From Candidatus Sumerlaeota bacterium (lineage in GTDB: Bacteria > Sumerlaeota > Sumerlaeia > JAFGJS01): a stretch of DNA of 64,000 nt. The first letter of the stretch is position 1; each line of letters starts with the position of its first letter. Shown one piece after another: positions 47,324-57,402 of this stretch. The stretch spans positions 1 to 64,000 of the forward strand of contig JAFGJS010000025.1 in the NCBI GenBank assembly GCA_016928995.1, read 5' to 3'. The position numbers were made by a program, and so were the translations under genes. The notes beneath the pieces are model-generated. The model ran no database searches. It was given only the letters and a program-made list of their open reading frames with translations, and was not told the origin of the DNA.

Positions 47324-50300
47324 TTAAGCATTATGGGATAAGGCGCGGATGGATTCGATGATTTCCGCGCAGGTCTGGGGACGCTCGGTGGGATCTTTGG
47401 CGAGACAGCGGGCGACAAGGTCGCTGATGTCTGGCGGAATCTCGGAGTCAAGTTCGTTGGGAGTGGGGGGCACCTTGTGCAGGTGCTGCGCGAGGATGTT
47501 TTCGCCGGTGAAGGGGCGCTCGCCCAGCAGCATCTCGTACATCACGACGCCGCAGGCGTAGATGTCAACGCAGGGGCCGATCCCTTCGGAGCGGATTTGC
47601 TCGGGCGACATGTAGGCCATGGTGCCGACGACGACGCCTTCCTTGGTGAGATGGCTGTCGTCGCTGAGCCGGGCGAGGCCGAAGTCGACCATTTTCACTT
47701 CGTCCGTGGCGTTGGTGATGAGGATGTTCTCGGGCTTGACGTCGCGGTGGATGACATCCGAGTCGTGCGCGGCCTGAAGTCCTTCGGCCATTTGACAGAC
47801 GTAGCGCAGCGCTTGCTCCAACGGAATTTTGTGGTGCGCGTGCAACTTGCGCCGCAAGGTTTCTCCATCAACGTATTCCATGGTGATGGAAAATTCATCC
47901 TCGCTGGTGATGATGTCGTAAATCGAGACGATGTGCTTGCTGGCGACCTGGGCCACGGTCTGGGCTTCGCGGAGCATACGTTGCTGATGCTCCTCGCTGC
48001 GCGCGAGATGCGACGGCAACACTTTCCAGGCCACCTGACGGTTGAGGATGGTGTCCTGCGCGAGGTAAACGACGCCCATGCCGCCTTCGCCGATTTTCTG
48101 AATGATCTTATAGCGTTGCGTGCGCTTTTCCTGCTTGTCCGGCGCGGTTATCGCCCCGGTGCGCTGTTCGCCAAAGTCCGTCGGCGTGTCCACGTCGTGC
48201 TTCGTGACGAGCTGCGACAGTTCCGCGGATTGCCGCAGCCGTTCCTGGATGTCTTTGTAATAGTAATCGATGGCCAGCACTTTCTCGAAGGCTTCCTTGG
48301 CCATGTCATACTGGCCGCTGCGTTCGAAGGTACGGCCGATGAGATAATAGACGTCGATATTGTCGCGGGTGGGTTTCTTGTTTTCGCCCAGGCATTCCTC
48401 GAAGCGGTCGATGGCGACTTCGAAGAGGTCTTTTTCCATGAAACACTCGCCCAGCGCCTTGAGCGCCCGGCGAGCGTATTGTTCGTTATCGTTTAGGCCC
48501 TGGAACAGACGGATCGCTTCGTCGTATTCGGCGTAGCCCTGCAAGAGCACGCCGAGTTCGTACATGATGTCTTTGTCGCGCGGATTGTTCTTCAGCTCGG
48601 CGCGGAAATTTTCGATGGCCTGATCGGCCTGTCCGACACGATTGAAGATCTGGCCGGCTTTCTTGAAGTTGCCCGCACGCTCATAATAACTGGCGGCGAG
48701 GATCAGGTTGTCGAGCTGTTCGAACATCTCGGCGGCTTTTTGCGCGTTGCCGGCCTTGCCGTAGCAATTGGCGGCCTGATTCGCATTATTGGCCTGCTCA
48801 AAAAGTTCCGCGGCTTTCTGATACTCCCCTGCCGCTTCGAAATGCCGCGCCGCAGTCTCCACGTCGCCCGTGAGTTGCAGCGTCTGCGCGGCGCTGGCGA
48901 AGTCGCCGATCTCGCGAAACAGCGAGTAGGCCTGGTCGTAGGCCTGGATGTTGCGGTAAATCTCGGCGGCTTCCTGCAGGCGCCCGGCCCGTTCATAGCA
49001 TTCGGCGGCCAGCTTTTCGCAATCGGAGGGCAGATATGAAATCAACTCGCCGGAATGAAGGCCGAAGTAAACCAGCTGATTTTCGGGATGCACAAAGCAC
49101 AATGAGAGGGAATCCGGCATGTCCATTTGATAAAGACAGCGGCCTTCTTCGTCGAGCAGCGATATTTCCTTGGTTCCGGTCGCTACGGTAATGCCGTTCA
49201 ACGTGAGATAAGCGATCCGGCGAACCTTGTGGGTGAGTTCGGCCTCCCATAAGAGATTCATCGCGGAGTCGAAACGCATCAGCTGGTTGTCGCCCACAGC
49301 GGCGGTCAGAAACGAGCCTCCGGGTTCGAGTTCGAGGGCGTGCACCCGGGCGTCCAGCTGCGCGCGCGCCAATTCATTGCCGTCTTCATCGTAGATCATG
49401 ATTTCGCCGCCCAACGTGCCGACGGCCAGCTGCACCGGAAGACGGGCCATGCTCAGCGTCCAGGCTTTAAAATCGACGGGCTTCTCCCACAGCGGCTTGC
49501 CTTCCATGTTGTAGCAAACGAGTTTGTCGTCGGTGGCCACGGCGAGAATCTCGTCGCCGGGAAGAAAAATCAGATCTTCGGCCGGTGCGGTCAAAGTGGT
49601 TCGCCAGCGTTCCTCTTTTGTTTCATCGAGCATGATCAGCGGATGCCGCCCGGAGTCGAGCTCGCCTTTCACGCCGATGGCGATGCGGTCGCCGGCCGTG
49701 TTCAACGCCAAGGAGCCGGGCTTGTAGTCGCCGCCGATTTTGTATTTCCATTTATGGGCGAAAGTATCGGTCAGATACAAAATTTCGCGTCCGGCCGTGC
49801 CGAGGGCGACCTTCTTGCCATCGCCGGAAAAGGCAAAGACGACGAGCATGGACTTGAAATCGCGGTGTTCGGCTTCGTTCAGCACGACCAGACGGGCATA
49901 GAGCTCCGCCGCCTTGATTTGCCCTTCTTCGGTTTGGCTGTATGCCTCGGCGGCCAGGTTGAGCTGTCCGAGCTGCTCGTATATTTCCGCCAGCCGTTGA
50001 TGATTCCCGGCCTTCTCGTAGAGAGCGATCGCCTGTTTTGTGTCGCCTTCCTCATAGTAGAGGTCGGCGGCCCGGTTCGGTTGTTTATCGAGCTCATAGA
50101 GCATGGCGGCGTAGAGTTTGTCGCCGTTTTGCTCGAATCCCATCGCGGTGCGCTCAAGATCGCCTTGCTGCGCGCATGCGGCGATCATCTGCTCCACGAG
50201 TCCCAGTTCGCGGTAAATAGCGATCGATTTATCGTATTGTCCGGCCTTCAGATAGAGGCTTGCGGCTTGCGAGCGGTTGCCGATGGATTCGCAAAACACC

Positions 50301-50662
50301 GCGGCCTGAAGAGTTTGATCCTGATCCAGATAGAGCTGGACGGCGTCCTTTTGCCGGCCGGCCTTGACGAGAGCCTGCGCGGCGTTTTCAAAATCATCGG
50401 CCCGCAGGAAAAGTTTCGAGGCTTGTTCAAATTCGTTCGCGGCCAGAGCCGCCTCGGCCGCACGCACGTATTCGCCAGCGCGTTTGAATGCCTCGCAGGC
50501 TTCTTTCGGTTGCTGGAGCTGTATGAACGTCTCGCCCAAGCCGGCTTCATTGCCGGCCATGCGAAACCAGCGCAAGGCCTTGGTGAACTGGTTTTTCCTG
50601 GCGCAACGTTCTCCCAGCTTGTTGCTGATGTTCTTGATCAAACCCATAGCGCCATGTTCCAA
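47324..50662 (-). CDS. TPR - beta-propeller - TPR - Ser/Thr protein kinase (kinase at C-terminus)
   Basis: Kinase motifs IGEGGMGVVYLAQD, VAWKVL, HRDVKPENILI, KMVDFGLARL, GTMAYMSPEQ, DIYACGVVMYEML; TPR pattern AAELYxxAGxxxxAAE. Confidence 0.92.
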   Translation of the reverse strand: MEHGAMGLIKNISNKLGERCARKNQFTKALRWFRMAGNEAGLGETFIQLQQPKEACEAFKRAGEYVRAAEAALAANEFEQASKLFLRADDFENAAQALVKAGRQKDAVQLYLDQDQTLQAAVFCESIGNRSQAASLYLKAGQYDKSIAIYRELGLVEQMIAACAQQGDLERTAMGFEQNGDKLYAAMLYELDKQPNRAADLYYEEGDTKQAIALYEKAGNHQRLAEIYEQLGQLNLAAEAYSQTEEGQIKAAELYARLVVLNEAEHRDFKSMLVVFAFSGDGKKVALGTAGREILYLTDTFAHKWKYKIGGDYKPGSLALNTAGDRIAIGVKGELDSGRHPLIMLDETKEERWRTTLTAPAEDLIFLPGDEILAVATDDKLVCYNMEGKPLWEKPVDFKAWTLSMARLPVQLAVGTLGGEIMIYDEDGNELARAQLDARVHALELEPGGSFLTAAVGDNQLMRFDSAMNLLWEAELTHKVRRIAYLTLNGITVATGTKEISLLDEEGRCLYQMDMPDSLSLCFVHPENQLVYFGLHSGELISYLPSDCEKLAAECYERAGRLQEAAEIYRNIQAYDQAYSLFREIGDFASAAQTLQLTGDVETAARHFEAAGEYQKAAELFEQANNANQAANCYGKAGNAQKAAEMFEQLDNLILAASYYERAGNFKKAGQIFNRVGQADQAIENFRAELKNNPRDKDIMYELGVLLQGYAEYDEAIRLFQGLNDNEQYARRALKALGECFMEKDLFEVAIDRFEECLGENKKPTRDNIDVYYLIGRTFERSGQYDMAKEAFEKVLAIDYYYKDIQERLRQSAELSQLVTKHDVDTPTDFGEQRTGAITAPDKQEKRTQRYKIIQKIGEGGMGVVYLAQDTILNRQVAWKVLPSHLARSEEHQQRMLREAQTVAQVASKHIVSIYDIITSEDEFSITMEYVDGETLRRKLHAHHKIPLEQALRYVCQMAEGLQAAHDSDVIHRDVKPENILITNATDEVKMVDFGLARLSDDSHLTKEGVVVGTMAYMSPEQIRSEGIGPCVDIYACGVVMYEMLLGERPFTGENILAQHLHKVPPTPNELDSEIPPDISDLVARCLAKDPTERPQTCAEIIESIRALSHNA

Positions 50663-50836
50663 ACATTCATCCGCCGCAAGATCATTGCGTTGAAGGATGA
50701 TATTTTAACCGCACGGGCGTCCTGCTCAGGAACCATGAGTGAATCTCGCCGCTACATTATTGGATCGGCTGATGTTGCCGAAAAGTTTACATCGATCTTC
50801 ATCATCGTTATCCTGACAGCGATCATCGGATGCCGC

Positions 50837-52819
50837 CTAAAGCCGTTCAGCCTCCTTTTCCATCCAATAGTTGATGTCGTCAAGGGTCATGCTCATGGAG
50901 GCGAAGGCTTGGCGTTCGCTGTAGGAGAGGATGCTGAAGATCTCGTCCAGCGTCGTTGAGCCATGCAGCGCCCGGATCAATCCGGCCTGTCGCAAGGAAA
51001 TGTAATTCCGGCTGTTCTGGCAGACTTTGCGGATGAGCCCGGCGTTGCTTTCTTCCAGGAAGGCGTTTCGCACTTCATCGTATACAGCGAGCAGTTCGTA
51101 GACGCCGCTGCGCCCCTTGAAGCCGGATTGCCCGCAGGTGACGCAGCCTTTGCCGCGATAGAAGTCCCAGTCGTCGGGATCGGTGTCCACGAGGTTGAGC
51201 TGCTGAAAGAGGCTGCGCGGCGGAGTGTATTTTTCCTTGCAGGCGCTGCACACTTCGCGCACAAGCCGCTGCGCGAGCACCGCAATACCCGTGCTGGAAA
51301 GCAGATAAGTGCGCAGTCCGACGGACATCAGCCGATGAATCGCGGCGAAGGAATCGTCAGTGTGGATCGTGGAGAAAAGTTTGTGGCCGGAGAGCGCGGC
51401 TTGCACCGAGGCTGTCGCCGTGACTTCATCGTGGATTTCGCCAATGACGATGATGTCCGGATCCTGATGCATGATGCCCTTGAGAATCTCCTCCATTTGC
51501 TTGCTGTTGGCGTGCTTGTATTGGCGCTGGGCGATGCCTTCGATGTTGTATTCCACCGGCGATTCGAGCGTGCAGATTTTCATGTCGTCGCGGTTGAGAT
51601 AATTCAGGCAGGCATAGAGCGAGGTGGTCTTGCCTGTGCCGGTGGGGCCGGAGAAAAGCACAAAACCGGAGGGCGCATGCAACAGCCCCTTCAATGTGCT
51701 CAGCACACGGGGCAGCATGCCCAGATCCTCCAGATCCTTCAATCCCAGATCCTTGGTCAGCAGCCGGATGGTGATCGACGTGCCAAGCACCGTGGGATAG
51801 ATCGAAACGCGCAGGTCGTGCTCTTTTTCATCAACCTTGACGTACATTTGGCCGATCAGCGTGTCCGAGGAGTCGGCGAGATCGATCTGCGCCAAGATCT
51901 TGATGCGGCGAATGATCGAGTCCTGCAGGTTGCCGGGCAGGTCGGTTTTGAACACGAGCTTGCCGTCGATGCGATAGCGCACACGCTGCTTGTTGTAGAG
52001 CGATTCGATGTGGATGTCGCTGGCGCCTTCGTTGATCGCATTGGCGATGATGTAATCGACCATGTTGGATATCTGCGTGGTGCCGCCGGATGCGTCGCCG
52101 CGCTGGGTTAAATCGTAGCGGCTGAAGGATCCTGTAGTTTCTGTGGATTGCTGCGCCATCTGCGCGACGTTCTGCACCATGGAGCGTTCCATCATGATTT
52201 CGCGCAACACGTTTTTAATGACGCTCTTCGGACCAACGGCCAGTTCGAAGCGCTCTTTAAGGATGGAATTCAGCGTCTGGAGCATCTGCGGATCGAGCGG
52301 ATTGTGCACCAGGACGGTGACGATGTCGTTGTTTTTATACAGCGGCAGCACGATATGTTGACGTAGAAAGGCCGAGGGGAACAATGCCAGGAGTTTGGTG
52401 TCCACGGTGCGTTTATCGGGCACGAAATAGGGATAATCCAGTTGCTGACTGATCGCCTTGGCGAGTTGCTCTTCGTCGAGGATCCCATCCTCCATCAGGA
52501 TTTCACCGAGAGGACGATGGACAGTCTGTTGCTTGCTGAGCGCCTGGCGCAGCTGCTCCTCCGTGATGTAGCCGTTTTCCACCAGCAGAGCGCCGATTTG
52601 AATGCGGAAGTGATATTTGCGGGAGACTTCGCGCAGCTGCCGCTTGGTTACATAACCCAGATCAAGCAGGATTTCACCCAAGAGTTTCTTGTCCAGCGAT
52701 TCCTGCTGCAGTTGCAGGGCGTGCTGCAATTGATTGGGGGTGATGATGTTTTCCTTCAGCAGCGATTTCCCCAATTGGTTCGCCAGTCTCATCGCTTGAC
52801 TTTGTGGATTCATGGCCAT
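50837..52819 (-). CDS. PilB/GspE-like ATPase with repeated MshEN-type N-terminal domains
   Basis: Three LGExLxxxGxITxxQLxxAL-like units; GPTGTGKTTSLYA; GEIHDEVTATASVQAALSGHKLFSTIHTDD; CSAC..CVTCGQSGFKGRSGVYEL. Confidence 0.88.
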   Translation of the reverse strand: MAMNPQSQAMRLANQLGKSLLKENIITPNQLQHALQLQQESLDKKLLGEILLDLGYVTKRQLREVSRKYHFRIQIGALLVENGYITEEQLRQALSKQQTVHRPLGEILMEDGILDEEQLAKAISQQLDYPYFVPDKRTVDTKLLALFPSAFLRQHIVLPLYKNNDIVTVLVHNPLDPQMLQTLNSILKERFELAVGPKSVIKNVLREIMMERSMVQNVAQMAQQSTETTGSFSRYDLTQRGDASGGTTQISNMVDYIIANAINEGASDIHIESLYNKQRVRYRIDGKLVFKTDLPGNLQDSIIRRIKILAQIDLADSSDTLIGQMYVKVDEKEHDLRVSIYPTVLGTSITIRLLTKDLGLKDLEDLGMLPRVLSTLKGLLHAPSGFVLFSGPTGTGKTTSLYACLNYLNRDDMKICTLESPVEYNIEGIAQRQYKHANSKQMEEILKGIMHQDPDIIVIGEIHDEVTATASVQAALSGHKLFSTIHTDDSFAAIHRLMSVGLRTYLLSSTGIAVLAQRLVREVCSACKEKYTPPRSLFQQLNLVDTDPDDWDFYRGKGCVTCGQSGFKGRSGVYELLAVYDEVRNAFLEESNAGLIRKVCQNSRNYISLRQAGLIRALHGSTTLDEIFSILSYSERQAFASMSMTLDDINYWMEKEAERL

Positions 52820-52858
52820 GTTAGCTGTCCGTCCGGCGCGCCAATGCGCGTTAATGAA

Positions 52859-54496
52859 TCAATGATTCGTGGTCCGCCTTGGGATGAGGATCGTAAATTT
52901 CGCGCCGCGCCCTTCTTCGGAGTCGAGTTCAAGGCTGCCGCCATGCTCCTCGATGACCTTGCGCGTCACAGCCAGCCCCAGCCCGGTTCCCTGGGCGCCT
53001 TTGGTGCTGAAAAACGGCTCGAAAATTTTCTCCTGGATTTCTTGCGGAATGCCCGGTCCGTTGTCTTCGATGACGACAGCGAGCCGTTTTCCGCCGTCGC
53101 ATTGTTTGGTGGCCAGCTTCACGCATGCGTTTTCCGTTTCCGCGCATGCTTCGATGGCGTTGCCGGTCAGATTGAGCAGCGCGTCATGCAGCTGCTGCGC
53201 ATCAAACATAGTGTCCGGCAAATCCGGATCGAATTCGCACTGCAACACCACACCGAATTCATGCGCGCGCCGCTCTTGATTGTCGATGACATCAGTCATC
53301 AACGCGTTCAGATTGCCCGTTCCCCATTCCGGCTCGCGCTTTTTGCTCAGCGTCAGCATTTGCTGCACGAGACTGTGAATTTTCTGCGTGGCGCGCTCCT
53401 GAATGGGCCAGGCCTCTTCGACTAATTTGAGATCGCCGCTTTCCAATCCCATGTTGATCAGACCGGAGGAACCGAGCAACCCGGTGATGATGTTCTTGAT
53501 ATAATGCGAGATTCCGGCGACGGCGACGCCCATGGCCGAGAGTCTTTCCGCGGCGACTTTCTGCTCAACAAGCATGGCGTTTTCAATCGACATCGCGGCA
53601 TGCGTCGAGATGATGTTGAGCAACGCCAGTTCGTCTTTCTGAAAGTTGATCGGCCTTAGCCGCGAATCAATATAAATCACGCCCAGCACGGCGTTCCGTC
53701 CGGCCAGAGGCGAGCAGATCGCGGATTGGATGCTTTGCCGAATCACGCTTTGCGCCTCGCTAAAACGCTCATCGTCAGCGGTGTTGGAGATCAATAGCGA
53801 TATTTTCTCCCGCATGGCGTATTCCACGATGGTGTTGCTGATCTTCTGCTCTTCCCGTTCCGGTTTCTGGGCGGCGAGACGCAGTTCGCCAGTCTGGGGA
53901 TCCGTGAGCAAAATCAGCACACGATCGGGGGTGAAAATCTCATGGAGCATATCCGCAAGAATTTTAAGCAGCACATCGCGATCCAAAACGCTATGGATGG
54001 CGTCAGCGACCTTGATCAACATCTCCGACTGCGCGTCAGAGAGATTGGCGCTACGAGCTAAGGGGCCAGTCGCGGATACGTAATGCGTGACTGTGTCGCT
54101 GAATTCTTCCGGCAACAGAGGCTTCGATTTTGCTTCTGGCGCCGCGGCGCCGCCGATCAACTGCGCCGCCGGGGATGGAGTCGAGGCTTCATCGCTAGTT
54201 GCTCTGTCGGGTTCCTTGAAGACCATCTCGGTGGAGCCGATGGAAATGATCGTGTCGTGCAAGAGCGGGGTGTCGTGCACGATTCTTTCGCTGTTGATGT
54301 ACGTGCCGTGCGAGCTATCCAGATCGCGGATGAAATGGCGTCCTTCGTGCAGAAAAATCTCCGCGTGAAAGCGAGAAGCTGTTTCGTCGAATAAGACTAT
54401 ATTGTTTTTCGGATTGCGGCCGATCGTGACCTTGTCTCCATGCAGATCAAACACACGATTGCGATCATTGCCAGAGATGATTTGTAATTGAGCCAT
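52859..54496 (-). CDS. FHA - GAF - histidine kinase
   Basis: FHA VTIGRNPKNNIVLFDETASRFHAEI..DLDSSHGTYINSERI; GAF region; H-box GISHYIKNIITGLLG; HATPase NLTGNAIEA, DNGPGIPQEIQEKIFEPFFSTKGAQGTGLGLAV. Confidence 0.9.
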   Translation of the reverse strand: MAQLQIISGNDRNRVFDLHGDKVTIGRNPKNNIVLFDETASRFHAEIFLHEGRHFIRDLDSSHGTYINSERIVHDTPLLHDTIISIGSTEMVFKEPDRATSDEASTPSPAAQLIGGAAAPEAKSKPLLPEEFSDTVTHYVSATGPLARSANLSDAQSEMLIKVADAIHSVLDRDVLLKILADMLHEIFTPDRVLILLTDPQTGELRLAAQKPEREEQKISNTIVEYAMREKISLLISNTADDERFSEAQSVIRQSIQSAICSPLAGRNAVLGVIYIDSRLRPINFQKDELALLNIISTHAAMSIENAMLVEQKVAAERLSAMGVAVAGISHYIKNIITGLLGSSGLINMGLESGDLKLVEEAWPIQERATQKIHSLVQQMLTLSKKREPEWGTGNLNALMTDVIDNQERRAHEFGVVLQCEFDPDLPDTMFDAQQLHDALLNLTGNAIEACAETENACVKLATKQCDGGKRLAVVIEDNGPGIPQEIQEKIFEPFFSTKGAQGTGLGLAVTRKVIEEHGGSLELDSEEGRGAKFTILIPRRTTNH

Positions 54497-54700
54497 ATCG
54501 CACGGTTCCCCTTTTAGCCGATGTCAGCGAAAGCTTACACATCAACCAGCGGCATCAATCCAGCCGTGGATTTCGCGTGGGCGCGCTCAAACTAGATCCA
54601 GCATTGATTTTTCTATCTCTACGCCGCGCAAATGTCAATACAATTGCAGCTGGGCGCGGCGGATCGGGCGCTTGGATTAAGAAATTCAGGGGATACGCGT

Positions 54701-55102
54701 TTATGGTTGAGCCGAGGGGGAAAGCGCCGAAGCGCGGGCGTGGATGCGTTTGGCCGGTCCGATCCGCCGCATTTCCCGGCGAATTTTATCGTAGGCTTGC
54801 ACGTAATAGAAATAATCGCGACCGGGAACCACAGTGGCGTCTTCGTATGAGTACAGCGGTTCCCGGCCCGATTTGGGATCAATCGTCAGCACGATCTGTC
54901 CGTTCACTTGCTGATACGGTCCTTCGTAACGATCCGCGCGAAACACATAAAATCCATAGATGGCTTCATCAGGGGCGAAAGTCCACTCGACGGTTGCGAC
55001 GCCTTGCTCCGGCGAATCGTCATGATTCACATGCGGCGTAAAAATAGCGCACGACATCAGCGTCGAAAGCATGCTCACGATTAAAAATATGCGAGGCGTC
55101 AT
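54701..55102 (-). CDS. Hypothetical lipoprotein with FN3-like fold
   Basis: Signal/lipobox MTPRIFLIVSMLSTLMSCAIF; YGFYVFRADRYEGPYQQVNG...PLYSYEDATVVPGRDYFYYVQAYDK. Confidence 0.6.
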   Translation of the reverse strand: MTPRIFLIVSMLSTLMSCAIFTPHVNHDDSPEQGVATVEWTFAPDEAIYGFYVFRADRYEGPYQQVNGQIVLTIDPKSGREPLYSYEDATVVPGRDYFYYVQAYDKIRREMRRIGPAKRIHARASALSPSAQP

Positions 55103-55142
55103 TCCCTGTCTCCCGCCTGATTCAAGCTCAAATCGCCGGCGA

Positions 55143-55832
55143 TTATTCGCCGGTTGTGACCGCCGTATCGCTCGAAACGGCGACCGTCTCGTCCGTAACC
55201 GCGCTCGTTTCATCCGGAGCGGTGGTCGGCTCGTCCTGATCGGCGGTCAGCGAGTCTTGAGCCGGAACGACTTCATCCGTGAAATGAGCGGCTTGCTGCT
55301 CCGCCGCGCGACGGGCCATGTTTAATTCGGTCAAGGCCTCGTCCAGATGCAGGCGCTCCCGCGGCGCGCGCTTGATCACGTCCAGCGTGGCGGCGAAATT
55401 GTAGACTTTCTGGGCTTCCTCGAACTGCCCGTTTCGCACGTAGACCTTCATCAGGTTATAATAATTTTCCGAATCATCAGGATCAACCTCGGTGGCCCGT
55501 TTAAAACAGTCAATCGCGTTTTCCCAATCCCCGATATTCTTGTAGCATTTCGCCAGTTTGCTTATGAATTTGCCGTTCTCTGGTTCTTTTTCGACGGCCA
55601 GTTTCAACTGCTCGATGGCGTTCTGATAAGCCTTCACCCGCTCATCACCTTCCATTTTATCCGCCAGATTCTTCAAATCGCCGCCTTTGTCGTAATAGGC
55701 TTCACCGGGGCCTTTGCAGGCGCTGAGCGCCCCGATAGTCAACAACAGGAGCATGATTCGCGTCGCGGATTTCATTCCGATCTTCCAATGCATCGTTATG
55801 GTCCTTTCATGTGTCATTCGGGTTATTGTCAT
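55143..55832 (-). CDS. TPR-containing lipoprotein
   Basis: Lipobox IGALSACKG; TPR CYKNIGDWENAIDCFKRATEVDPDDSENYYNLMKVYVRNGQFEEAQKVYNFA; start may be the internal MHWKIGMKS. Confidence 0.7.
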   Translation of the reverse strand: MTITRMTHERTITMHWKIGMKSATRIMLLLLTIGALSACKGPGEAYYDKGGDLKNLADKMEGDERVKAYQNAIEQLKLAVEKEPENGKFISKLAKCYKNIGDWENAIDCFKRATEVDPDDSENYYNLMKVYVRNGQFEEAQKVYNFAATLDVIKRAPRERLHLDEALTELNMARRAAEQQAAHFTDEVVPAQDSLTADQDEPTTAPDETSAVTDETVAVSSDTAVTTGE

Positions 55833-55901
55833 CAGTGCGTCATTTTGAACGCTGAATTCCGGCTGTCAATGGTAATGTCGAACGCCGGAATTGACGCGTT
55901 T

Positions 55902-57383
55902 TCAGACTTGATGCGCCTGCGTTTCGTCCGATTCACCGCTTTTAACCTTGCGGATAATCCATGCTATTCCGCCGAAGAAAAGGCAGAGAACCGCCGGTTC
56001 CATGTGCCAGCGCATGCGTTGACTTTCCGTGCCGTCGATAAAGGTTCCCATCGCCCAAACCCATAGGCAGCAAAAAACCATGGCCGCCGTCAGCAAGCCT
56101 TCCTGAGTTCCAAGCCGCCTTCCTCGAATCAGTCCGGTCAGCATGCTGATGTAAAAAGCCAGCATGAATATATTGATCGGCGAAGCCCATTCGCCCAACA
56201 AGCCGCAGAGTCCACGACGTATGATCTCGCCGTAGTACAAGTCGGCGTGCATGCGGCTGTATATCGTATTGATCAACAATTGATAATCAATCTGATTATC
56301 CTCGAGGGTATAGGGGCGATAATAGGATGGCAGGGCAAAAAGAGTCTGATACTGCAAACACCGGTCCAAATATAGAATGGGGTAGCGTTTAAGCCATTCG
56401 CGTTTTTTCTGCATCATCTCGTGATTCAAGGCTGGGATGGCGTAATGATTCAGATTGACATAACGGGATGTCTGATACGGCGCCTTGATGGTTTCGTTCA
56501 GCGCGGGATGGGATGCAATTCGCTGCAGCTGCCATTCGCTGTAAAACGGGTTCACTTGCCGGGAATCATATTTTCCATTTTGATAGATGAAGTCGTAAAA
56601 TGGGTCTCCCGTGACCAATCGTAAATTGATGGCGGACCAACTGGAAAAACTCGGGCTGTTGAACAAGACTGCGTTTTTCACGATCCATGGCGCCGCAAGC
56701 GCTGCGACGATGCCGCAAAAGATCAGGCCGCTCTTGAGTCCAGCCTTCCAATCGCTGTTTCTCAGCCAGAGATGCGCGCCGATCAGCGCGCCCAGCGGAA
56801 GCGCGGCAAGCGGATGCCACAGTGAACGCAAATAGACAATGAGCGTGAAAATCAGCGCCAGCCCAATCAGGCGGGCCATTGATGGACGTTCCGCCCATTT
56901 CCAGAGCGACCAGAAAAAGACACCGAACAATGCCATGAGCATATTGGGATAAAAAAACAGGCGCGTGAACAGGTAAAACGAGGGATTGAGCAGCAGCCCT
57001 GCGAGCAGAACGGCCGCTAGCGCGCGGCTTTTCAGATAATGCCGGGCGACGGCGAACCAGCAGACGCAACAACACAGGGCTACAGCGAACATGATCGCCG
57101 TGGCCGAAAGGTCCAGCGGCACGGCGCATCGATCATCGAGATACAGCGTCAGCCAAAGCAGCACATTCAGCAAGGGCGGCTGGCTGTGGAGGTCGATGAG
57201 GCTGCCGATGGGATCATGAAGCAAGTGCTCCGGCGAGAGAAATTGCCACATGAAAAAATAAATTTCCGTCCCGGGGTGGCTGGAAAGCGCCCAATGCATG
57301 AATCCATATACGCTGAAGAGAGCCAGGGGAATCAGCGAATCAGACAGCCGCTCTTTCAGTCGTGCTGGCGATCCAATAGGCAT
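55902..57383 (-). CDS. Polytopic membrane protein, glycosyltransferase GT39-like
   Basis: SQPPLLNVLLWLTLYLDDRC after TM1, multiple TM segments. Confidence 0.6.
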   Translation of the reverse strand: MPIGSPARLKERLSDSLIPLALFSVYGFMHWALSSHPGTEIYFFMWQFLSPEHLLHDPIGSLIDLHSQPPLLNVLLWLTLYLDDRCAVPLDLSATAIMFAVALCCCVCWFAVARHYLKSRALAAVLLAGLLLNPSFYLFTRLFFYPNMLMALFGVFFWSLWKWAERPSMARLIGLALIFTLIVYLRSLWHPLAALPLGALIGAHLWLRNSDWKAGLKSGLIFCGIVAALAAPWIVKNAVLFNSPSFSSWSAINLRLVTGDPFYDFIYQNGKYDSRQVNPFYSEWQLQRIASHPALNETIKAPYQTSRYVNLNHYAIPALNHEMMQKKREWLKRYPILYLDRCLQYQTLFALPSYYRPYTLEDNQIDYQLLINTIYSRMHADLYYGEIIRRGLCGLLGEWASPINIFMLAFYISMLTGLIRGRRLGTQEGLLTAAMVFCCLWVWAMGTFIDGTESQRMRWHMEPAVLCLFFGGIAWIIRKVKSGESDETQAHQV

Positions 57384-57402
57384 GCTTTTCCGCAGTTTCG
57401 TT

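Noticed and set aside
49340-50959. 539-aa plus-strand ORF
   Set aside because: Antisense to the TPR/STPK gene; no domain features
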